Shown: positions 54,702-64,000 of the stretch, one piece after another
How positions within the stretch are numbered: the first letter of the stretch is position 1
Layout of the letters: each line of letters opens with the position of its first letter
Source of the DNA: Ferrimonas balearica
GTDB lineage: Bacteria; Pseudomonadota; Gammaproteobacteria; Enterobacterales; Shewanellaceae
Direction of reading: 5' to 3'
DNA: 64,000 nucleotides
NCBI RefSeq assembly: GCF_019802055.1
Contig: NZ_JAHVHW010000007.1
Coordinates: 1 to 64,000 of the forward strand
Notes under the pieces: generated by a model
Told to the model about the DNA's origin: nothing
The model's input: the letters and a program-made list of their open reading frames with translations, nothing else
Database searches by the model: none
Made by a program: the position numbers and the translations under genes

Positions 54702-56894
54702 ATGGTATCGGTTCGTCAAATTCATTTTGGAGATTCGCCACAGGCCCTGATGCAGTGGCTTGATGGGCTTGGCCTGATGCATCAGCAGCAGGAGGCGTTG
54801 GCCGACTGCTATCGCTATTGCGAGGCGTTGCCCTGTGAAGATCCGGCCTTGAAAGAAGCGCGTCTGATGAGGGCGCGTGAGATGATCGAGATCCTGCATC
54901 CCCTCAATATGGATCTGGACACCATCAAGGCCAGCCTACTCTACGTGATGTTTGACGCTGGCCTGCTGGACAGCGAAATCCTTGAGGAAACTCAGGGCAC
55001 CGCTATGGCCACTCTGGTGCAGTCGGTCGTCGTGATGGACGCCATCCGGACCCTCCGTCAACAGAGCTCTCCCGGTGCCAGCCAGATTGAAAACCTCCGC
55101 AAGATGCTGCTGGCCATGGTGGAGGATGTGCGGGCGGTGGTGATCAAACTCGCGGAAGCCGTGGTGCTGCTGCGGGAAGTGAAAAACGCCGACGAGGAGA
55201 CTCGGGTGGTGCTCGCCCGTGAGGTTCGGGATGTGCATGCCCCCCTGGCTAACCGGCTGGGGATTGGTCAGCTTAAGTGGGAGCTGGAGGATCTGGCGTT
55301 CCGCTACCTGCATCCGGACACCTACATGGAGATCGCCCGCTGGCTCGATGGTAAGCGGATCGACCGCGAGCAGTACATCGACCTGTTTGTCTCCGGTTTG
55401 CAGGCCTCCCTGGATGAAGAGGGGATCCGGGCCGAAGTGTATGGCCGCCCGAAACACATCTACAGCATCTGGCGCAAGATGCAGAAAAAGAACCTCGCCT
55501 TCGACGAACTGTTCGATGTGCGCGCGGTTCGCATCATCGCTGAACGTCTGCAGGATTGTTATGGCGCATTGGGTGTGGTCCACACCCAGTGGCGTCACCT
55601 CCCCAACGAATTTGACGATTACATCGCTACCCCCAAACCCAACGGTTACCAGTCTATCCACACTGTAGTGATGGGGCCCGAGGGCAAAACCGTTGAGATC
55701 CAGATCCGAACCCGTGAAATGCACGAGGACGCGGAACTCGGGGTAGCGGCTCATTGGAAGTACAAAGAGGGCACAGGCGGCAAGCAGGGGGGCTTCGAAG
55801 AGAAGATCAACTGGCTGCGCAAGATCCTGGCCTGGCAGGAAGACGTGGTGGAAGCGGGCAACCTGGTGGAGGAGATCCGCTCCCAGGTGTTCGAAGACCG
55901 GGTGTACGTCTTTACCCCCAAAGGCGAAGTGGTGGATCTCCCCGCAGGCTCTACCGTGCTGGATTTCGCCTACTACATCCATTCTCAGGTGGGCCACAAG
56001 TGCATCGGTGCCAAGATCGATGGCCGCATCGTTCCCTTCACCACCACGGTCGAGACCGGCCAGCGGGTGGAGATCATCACCGCCAAGCAGCCCAACCCCA
56101 AACGTGACTGGCTGAACCCCAACCTGGGTTACATCAAGACCAGCCGTGCCCGCAGCAAGATCCAAAGCTGGTTCAAGCAGCAGGATAAAGACAAGAACAT
56201 CGCCGCTGGCCGTGACATGCTCGAATCGGAGCTGACCAAAGTTGGCCTCTCGTTGGCGGACACCGACAGCGCCATCGAGCGGTTCAACATGCACAGCATT
56301 GATGACCTGCTGGCTGCCATCGGTGGGGGCGATGTGCGGCTGAACCAGGTGGTGAACCACCTGCAAAGTCGACTGCAGCGTGAAAGCTACGATGAGGAGC
56401 AGGCGCTGGAGGATCTGATTTCCAAGCACTCCGGTCGTCGTCAGAGCCAGGGACACATCGAAGTGAATGGCGTCGGCAACCTGCTGACCCACATGGCCAA
56501 GTGCTGTGAGCCTCTGCCGGGCGACAGCATCTATGGCTTTATTACTCAGGGCCGCGGCGTATCAGTGCATCGGGAGTCCTGTGAACAGTTGGCCAGCCTA
56601 CTGGAGCGCCACCCGGAGCGGGGCGTCGAAGTGGTCTGGGGCGAGAACTACAGCGGCGGACACAGCGTCAGTTTACGCGTGGTGGCCAATGACCGCTCCG
56701 GCCTGTTGCGCGACATCACCACGCTACTGGCCAACGAGAAAAGCAACGTGCTGGAGATGCGTAGCCGTTCCGACACCAAGCAGCAGACCGCCTCCATCGA
56801 TCTGAAGATGGAGCTGTACAACATGGAATCCCTGAGCCGGATCCTGAGCCGTTTGAGCCAACTGCCCGGCGTGATTGAGGCCAGAAGACTTTGA
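54702..56894 (+). CDS. relA: (p)ppGpp synthetase RelA
   Basis: A 730-residue ribosome-bound alarmone synthase. The N-terminal hydrolase domain lacks the HDxxED motif (MDLDTIKASLLYVMFDAGL), so it is synthesis-only. The synthetase domain has VYGRPKHIYSIWRKMQ, ELFDVRAVRII and NGYQSIHTVV; TGS (VYVFTPKGEVVDLPAGSTVLDFAYYIH) and ACT (LRVVANDRSGLLRDITTLL) follow. Two paired Cys in MAKCCEPLPGD mark the zinc-finger region. The stop overlaps the mazG start. Confidence 0.96.
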   Translation: MVSVRQIHFGDSPQALMQWLDGLGLMHQQQEALADCYRYCEALPCEDPALKEARLMRAREMIEILHPLNMDLDTIKASLLYVMFDAGLLDSEILEETQGTAMATLVQSVVVMDAIRTLRQQSSPGASQIENLRKMLLAMVEDVRAVVIKLAEAVVLLREVKNADEETRVVLAREVRDVHAPLANRLGIGQLKWELEDLAFRYLHPDTYMEIARWLDGKRIDREQYIDLFVSGLQASLDEEGIRAEVYGRPKHIYSIWRKMQKKNLAFDELFDVRAVRIIAERLQDCYGALGVVHTQWRHLPNEFDDYIATPKPNGYQSIHTVVMGPEGKTVEIQIRTREMHEDAELGVAAHWKYKEGTGGKQGGFEEKINWLRKILAWQEDVVEAGNLVEEIRSQVFEDRVYVFTPKGEVVDLPAGSTVLDFAYYIHSQVGHKCIGAKIDGRIVPFTTTVETGQRVEIITAKQPNPKRDWLNPNLGYIKTSRARSKIQSWFKQQDKDKNIAAGRDMLESELTKVGLSLADTDSAIERFNMHSIDDLLAAIGGGDVRLNQVVNHLQSRLQRESYDEEQALEDLISKHSGRRQSQGHIEVNGVGNLLTHMAKCCEPLPGDSIYGFITQGRGVSVHRESCEQLASLLERHPERGVEVVWGENYSGGHSVSLRVVANDRSGLLRDITTLLANEKSNVLEMRSRSDTKQQTASIDLKMELYNMESLSRILSRLSQLPGVIEARRL

Positions 56895-57694
56895 GCACTT
56901 CGCTACCTGACGCCCCCATTGATCGCCTATTGGCGATCATGGCGGCCCTGCGCCATCCCGAAACCGGTTGCCCGTGGGACCGCAAGCAGACCCTGGCCAC
57001 CATCGTGCCCCATACCCTGGAGGAGGCGTACGAGGTGGCGGACGCCATTGAGCGCAGCGATCTGGATGAACTGCCCGGGGAGTTGGGCGACTTGCTGTTC
57101 CAGGTGGTGTTCTATGCGCGTATCGCTGAAGAGGCGGGGCAGTTCGACTTTCTGGAAGTGGTTAACCGGCTTAACGCCAAGCTGGTGCAGCGTCATCCTC
57201 ACGTGTTTGCCGGGCTGGATGCGGACGAAGTGACCATCAAAGCCAACTGGGAGGCGGGAAAAGCGCAGGAGCGAGCGGAAAAGGCTCAGCATTCGGCGCT
57301 GGATAATGTCCCGTTGAATCTGCCGGCCCTGTCCCGCAGTGCCAAGCTGCAGAAACGGGTGGCCCGGGTGGGCTTCGACTGGGACAGCCTAGGCCCGGTG
57401 GTGGATAAGATTGTCGAAGAGATCGACGAAGTGATGGATGAAGCGCATCAGGCGGTTCAGGATCAGGACCGGCTCGAGGAGGAGATGGGGGATCTGCTGT
57501 TCGCGGTGACCAATCTCTCGCGCCATCTCAAGGTAGACCCGGAGCAGGCACTGCGTAAGGCGAATACCAAGTTTGAAAGACGCTTCCGGCAGGTGGAGAA
57601 TCTCTGTGCCGAATCCGGCCTGGCGGTGGATAGCGCGGGGCTGGAGCAGCTGGAGGCGTTCTGGCAGCAGGTTAAGGCGGGAGAAAAGCGTTAA
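56891..57694 (+). CDS. mazG: Nucleoside triphosphate pyrophosphohydrolase MazG
   Basis: A 267-residue all-helical NTP pyrophosphatase. The family motif TGCPWDRKQT, then LEEAYEVADAIE and GELGDLLFQVVFYARIA appear in the first domain; a second EEIDEV...EEMGDLLFAVTNL repeat follows. The start is TTG at 56891, overlapping the relA stop (TTGA), because no ATG fits before the conserved IDRLLAIM. relA-mazG linkage is the rule in these bacteria. Confidence 0.93.
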   Translation: MSTSLPDAPIDRLLAIMAALRHPETGCPWDRKQTLATIVPHTLEEAYEVADAIERSDLDELPGELGDLLFQVVFYARIAEEAGQFDFLEVVNRLNAKLVQRHPHVFAGLDADEVTIKANWEAGKAQERAEKAQHSALDNVPLNLPALSRSAKLQKRVARVGFDWDSLGPVVDKIVEEIDEVMDEAHQAVQDQDRLEEEMGDLLFAVTNLSRHLKVDPEQALRKANTKFERRFRQVENLCAESGLAVDSAGLEQLEAFWQQVKAGEKR

Positions 57695-57707
57695 TTAGCG
57701 CGGCTGA

Positions 57708-59447
<1,740 letters not shown>

Positions 59448-59459
59448 ACCTGACTCCAT

Positions 59460-60811
<1,352 letters not shown>

Positions 60812-60831
60812 GTCCTGCTGTTTTAACCTAC

Positions 60832-60857
60832 AAAAGCCGCCTTCGGGCGGCTTTTTG
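60832..60857 (+). terminator. eno terminator
   Basis: Stem aaaagccgcc / ggcggctttt with loop ttcg, then a T-rich run, 20 bases past the eno stop. Confidence 0.93.
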
Positions 60858-60916
60858 CTTTTCTTTTTCCGGAGCTTGCGCCAAGATCTTTGGACATTTG
60901 GTTTGAGGCGGTGTGG

Positions 60917-61198
60917 ATGCGGATCTTACTGGTGGTGTTGACCCTGTTGCTGGTGGCACTGCAATACCGACTGTGGGCGGGTGAGAACAGCCTGCGGGAG
61001 GTCGTGCGGCTGCGCGAGCAGATCCAGCGGCAGCTGGAGGGAAACTCCGCACTGGTTGAGCGCAACCAGGTCTTGATGCAGGAGATTAAGGACCTGCGCG
61101 ATGGCCTGGATGCCGTCGAGGAGCGTGCCCGCCATGAGTTGGGTATGGTCCGGGAGGACGAGCAGTTCTATCGGGTGATCCGCCGCCCTCAATCCTGA
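60917..61198 (+). CDS. ftsB: Cell division protein FtsB
   Basis: A 93-residue bitopic membrane protein of the divisome (FtsQLB). One N-terminal helix (ILLVVLTLLLVALQYRLW) is followed by a leucine-zipper-like coiled coil with repeated R-E-Q-L patterns, and the conserved EERARHELGMVREDEQFYRV. The start at 60917 follows GAGG at 8 bases; TTG at 60890 is less likely. Confidence 0.94.
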   Translation: MRILLVVLTLLLVALQYRLWAGENSLREVVRLREQIQRQLEGNSALVERNQVLMQEIKDLRDGLDAVEERARHELGMVREDEQFYRVIRRPQS

Positions 61199-61214
61199 GT
61201 CCCTGGGAGTTCCC

Positions 61215-61913
61215 ATGCCACTGAGTCACACTGATCCGCTCTACGCCGTGGTGCCTGCCGCTGGCGTTGGTAAGCGGATGGGCGCGGATAGGCCCAAGCA
61301 GTATCTGCTGCTGAATGACCGCACCATTCTGTCCCATACCCTGTCCGTGCTGCTTAGCCACCCGAGGATCCATAAGGTGATCGTCGCTCTGGGGCCACAG
61401 GACGGATATTTTGATGAGCTGGATGAAGCTGCCGACCCGAGTTTGATTCGTGTGGATGGCGGAGCGGAGCGGGCCGACTCGGTACGACTGGCGCTGTCGG
61501 CGATCGAGGAGCCCACGGCCTGGGCACTGGTCCATGATGCTGCCCGGCCCTGCCTGAGCCACGACGATATCGATAAGCTGCTGGCCCATCCCGGTGACGA
61601 GGGGGCGATTCTGGCAACCCCGGTTCGGGATACCATGAAACGGGCCGGTCACGACGGTGGAATCGATCATACTGTGCCAAGAGAGGATCTCTGGCACGCC
61701 CTGACCCCACAGCTGTTTCCAGCCGTGCCCCTGCGTGAGGCACTGATCCGAGCTGAGCAGGATGGCGCGGTGATCACCGACGAAGCCTCCGCCATGGAGC
61801 GGGAGGGATGGCATCCGGCACTGGTGGCCGGGCGTCCGGATAACATCAAAATCACGCACCCAGATGATCTGCGCCTGGCGCAGCTGTTTTTAGCCAGTAG
61901 AGAGGCAAAGTAA
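61215..61913 (+). CDS. ispD: 2-C-methyl-D-erythritol 4-phosphate cytidylyltransferase
   Basis: A 232-residue MEP-pathway enzyme. The nucleotide-binding motif [19 protein letters not shown] is near the N-terminus, with the family's VHDAARPC and the later TDEASAME. Its TAA overlaps the ispF ATG. Confidence 0.96.
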   Translation: MPLSHTDPLYAVVPAAGVGKRMGADRPKQYLLLNDRTILSHTLSVLLSHPRIHKVIVALGPQDGYFDELDEAADPSLIRVDGGAERADSVRLALSAIEEPTAWALVHDAARPCLSHDDIDKLLAHPGDEGAILATPVRDTMKRAGHDGGIDHTVPREDLWHALTPQLFPAVPLREALIRAEQDGAVITDEASAMEREGWHPALVAGRPDNIKITHPDDLRLAQLFLASREAK

Positions 61914-62386
61914 TGCGGATCGGACACGGTTTCGACGTACATAAATTTGGCGGTGAAGGTCCCCTGGTCCTGGGTGGCGTTTCCGTTCCTTTTGAGCAGG
62001 GTCTGTTGGCCCACTCCGATGGTGACGTTGTGCTTCACGCCATCAGCGATGCGCTGCTGGGGGCACTGGCGCTCGGAGATATTGGCCGCCACTTTCCCGA
62101 TACGGATCCCGCCTACGCAGGCGCCGACAGCCGGGAACTGCTGCGCCACTGTTACTCACTGGTGCGGGAGAAGGGCTACCGTCTGGGCAACCTTGATGTG
62201 ACCATCATCGCCCAGGCACCGAAGATGGCTCCCCATATTGATGCCATGCGTGCTCACCTGGCGGCGGACCTTGATGCCGAGTTGGATCGGATCAACGTCA
62301 AAGCCACTACCACTGAGCGACTTGGTTTTACTGGCCGTGGCGAGGGGATCGCCACCGAAGCGGTGGTGTTGCTCTGCCATGACTGA
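61913..62386 (+). CDS. ispF: 2-C-methyl-D-erythritol 2,4-cyclodiphosphate synthase
   Basis: A 157-residue trimeric enzyme. [12 protein letters not shown], the zinc ligands in [21 protein letters not shown] and the C-terminal [20 protein letters not shown] are diagnostic. It overlaps ispD by 1 base and truD by 8. Confidence 0.96.
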   Translation: MRIGHGFDVHKFGGEGPLVLGGVSVPFEQGLLAHSDGDVVLHAISDALLGALALGDIGRHFPDTDPAYAGADSRELLRHCYSLVREKGYRLGNLDVTIIAQAPKMAPHIDAMRAHLAADLDAELDRINVKATTTERLGFTGRGEGIATEAVVLLCHD

Positions 62387-63431
62387 TTACACATTGCCTG
62401 AATGGCACTACCTGCTGGGTGCTCCTGAGTCTGAAGCGGTTATCCGTCGTGAGCCGGAACACTTTCAAGTGGACGAATTGCTGCCCTTCACGCCGGACGG
62501 CGCCGGAGAGCACCACCTGTTGCACATCGAAAAGCGCGACCTGACCACCCACCAGTTGGCGAAGATCGTGGCTCGCTTTGCCGATGTCCCGGCTCGTGAT
62601 GTGAGCTGGGCGGGTCTGAAAGACCGCCATGGTGTGACCCGCCAGTGGCTGTCGGTGCGGATCCCCGGCAAGGTGGACCCGGATTGGGCCCAGTTGAATG
62701 ACAGCAACATTACGCTGCTGGCGGCGCATCGCCACGGGCGTAAATTGCGCACCGGAGCGCTGCTGGGCAATCGCTTCAAAATTGCGCTTTCCAGCGTCAC
62801 TCATCCGGAAGCGCTGGAGACCCGCCTGGCGGAAGTGCTCAAGGGCGTGCCCAACTACTATGGTGAGCAGCGCTTTGGCCATGGTGGCATGAACGTAGCC
62901 CGCGCTGCCGAGATGTTTGGCGGGCGTAAAGTCAAAGACCGCAACAAGCGCAGCATCTACCTGTCTGCTGCTCGCAGCTTCCTGTTTAACAAAGTGGTCT
63001 CAGCCCGTCTGGCTCAGCACGGCCTGACCCCGCTGGGGGGGGATGCCGTGATGCTCTCCGGCAGCAACAGTTTCTTTGTGGCCGAGCAGTGGGACGCAGC
63101 GCATCTGACCCGCCTGCTGGAAGGGGACATCGATCTTTCGGCGCCTCTGCCGGGGGATGGTGAGTTGCATAGCCAGGGCGCAGCGCAAGCTTTTGAACAG
63201 TCTGTCCTGGCCGACTTCCCGACACTGTGTGATGGACTGAAGAGCGCCAGAGTGGATCCGGACCGACGCCGATTGCTGCTCAAGCCAGAGCAGTTCCGTC
63301 ATCATTGGGACGGTGACCTGTTGTGGCTGGAGTTCGTCCTGCCTGCGGGGGCATTTGCCACCAGTATCCTACGTGAGCTGGTTCGCTACCAGGATGCGCA
63401 AGCCATTGAGATGCGGTCAGAAATCGAATAA
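62379..63431 (+). CDS. truD: tRNA pseudouridine(13) synthase TruD
   Basis: A 350-residue pseudouridine synthase. [17 protein letters not shown], the catalytic Asp in [17 protein letters not shown] and GNRFKIAL match the family; [17 protein letters not shown] follows. The start at 62379 lies inside the end of ispF and is set by homology. Confidence 0.95.
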   Translation: MTDYTLPEWHYLLGAPESEAVIRREPEHFQVDELLPFTPDGAGEHHLLHIEKRDLTTHQLAKIVARFADVPARDVSWAGLKDRHGVTRQWLSVRIPGKVDPDWAQLNDSNITLLAAHRHGRKLRTGALLGNRFKIALSSVTHPEALETRLAEVLKGVPNYYGEQRFGHGGMNVARAAEMFGGRKVKDRNKRSIYLSAARSFLFNKVVSARLAQHGLTPLGGDAVMLSGSNSFFVAEQWDAAHLTRLLEGDIDLSAPLPGDGELHSQGAAQAFEQSVLADFPTLCDGLKSARVDPDRRRLLLKPEQFRHHWDGDLLWLEFVLPAGAFATSILRELVRYQDAQAIEMRSEIE

Positions 63432-63444
63432 CAATAGGCAGGTT

Positions 63445-64000
63445 ATGAAGATCTTAGTCAGCAACGATGATGGCGTGCACGCACCGGGGATCAAAGCCCT
63501 GTCTGATGCTTTGTCCGCCATTGCCGAAACCACGACGGTTGCTCCAGACCGGAATTGCTCAGGGGCGTCAAACTCATTGACGCTCACCAACCCGTTGCGC
63601 GCCCAGCGCCTTGATAACGGCTATTACCAGGTGAACGGTACTCCCACCGACTGTGTGCATCTTGCGATCCGCGAACTGATGGAAGGGGAGCCTGATCTGG
63701 TGGTGTCCGGCATTAATGCCGGGGCCAATCTGGGCGACGATACCCTCTACTCCGGTACCGTGGCAGCGGCGATGGAGGGGCGTCACCTGGGCCTGCCCAC
63801 CATTGCGGTATCTCTGGTGGGGCGCAAGCTGGAGCACTATGACACCGCGGCGGCGATCACCGCTCGCATTGTCCAAGGATTGCTGGCTAATCCTCTGCCC
63901 AAAGAGCAGATCCTCAATATCAATGTTCCCGATCTGCCACTGGAGCAGATCCAGGGGATTCAGGTGACCCGTCTTGGCGCACGCCATAAAGCGGAAGGGA
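63445..64000 (+). CDS. surE: 5'/3'-nucleotidase SurE (cut by the window end)
   Basis: The first 185 residues of SurE, a nucleotide phosphatase for stationary-phase survival. The metal-binding start [16 protein letters not shown], then [15 protein letters not shown] and [26 protein letters not shown] are diagnostic. The window ends within the gene, and the usual next genes (pcm, nlpD, rpoS) are outside. Confidence 0.95.
   Translation, partial: MKILVSNDDGVHAPGIKALSDALSAIAETTTVAPDRNCSGASNSLTLTNPLRAQRLDNGYYQVNGTPTDCVHLAIRELMEGEPDLVVSGINAGANLGDDTLYSGTVAAAMEGRHLGLPTIAVSLVGRKLEHYDTAAAITARIVQGLLANPLPKEQILNINVPDLPLEQIQGIQVTRLGARHKAEG

Noticed and set aside
54936-56492. 518-residue open frame antisense to relA
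   Set aside because: Fully inside relA, no start signal, composition of a codon shadow.

Overview
The window comes from the chromosome of a gammaproteobacterium of the Alteromonadales type, most like Ferrimonas or a Shewanella relative. This is inferred from gene order and protein resemblance, because no search could be run. The supporting blocks are leuS-lptE-holA-nadD-rsfS-rlmH-mrdA-rodA-mltB-rlpA-dacA-ybeD-lipB-lipA, nrdR-ribD-ribE-ribBX-ribH-nusB-thiL-pgpA, and barA/rlmD-relA-mazG-pyrG-eno-ftsB-ispD-ispF-truD-surE. A DUF2986 protein, a multiheme cytochrome and a Fur-controlled haem-type receptor fit the same group.

Layout. 1-600: the 3' end of an rRNA operon (5S) and a tRNA-Trp, each with a terminator. 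0.9-7.6 kb: a phosphate-related block with a PiT transporter and PhoU-like partner, a phosphate-type porin, and three proteins that look like triphosphate-tunnel (CYTH) fold members: one canonical, one secreted and degenerate, one very divergent. A two-helix membrane protein of unknown function is cotranscribed with two of them. 7.9-10.7 kb: a DASS-family anion symporter and a transposase-like protein lacking its third catalytic acid. A terminator-containing repeat of about 48 bp lies after tRNA-Trp and again at 10.7 kb, bracketing this whole stretch. 10.7-14.6 kb: a gadB-gadC-glsA glutamate-dependent acid-resistance operon. 14.9-22.4 kb: a secreted sulfatase, a periplasmic HAD phosphatase, an octaheme HEAT/TPR cytochrome, a sulfite-dehydrogenase pair (molybdopterin subunit and dihaem cytochrome c) and a periplasmic cupin.

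22.7-39.6 kb is conserved backbone: holD-rimI, the lipoylation genes, the cell-elongation operon (PBP2, RodA, MltB, RlpA, PBP5), ribosome and NAD functions, leuS, ybeL and ettA. 39.9-42.2 kb holds an iron-regulated TonB-dependent receptor with a Fur-like box upstream, followed by glyA. 43.8-49.7 kb is the riboflavin operon, whose ribB gene carries a GTP-cyclohydrolase-like domain without zinc ligands (ribBX), followed by nusB, thiL and pgpA. 49.7-64 kb holds two small uncharacterised families, BarA, RlmD, RelA, MazG, CTP synthase, enolase, FtsB, the MEP-pathway genes ispD and ispF, truD and a surE cut off by the window end.

The most interesting part is the accessory block between the rRNA/tRNA end and holD. 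Its best candidate for an undescribed system is the set of TTM-like proteins with phosphate transport and porin genes at 0.9-7.6 kb. The second is the sulfatase/HAD/octaheme-cytochrome/sulfite-dehydrogenase module at 14.9-21.8 kb.
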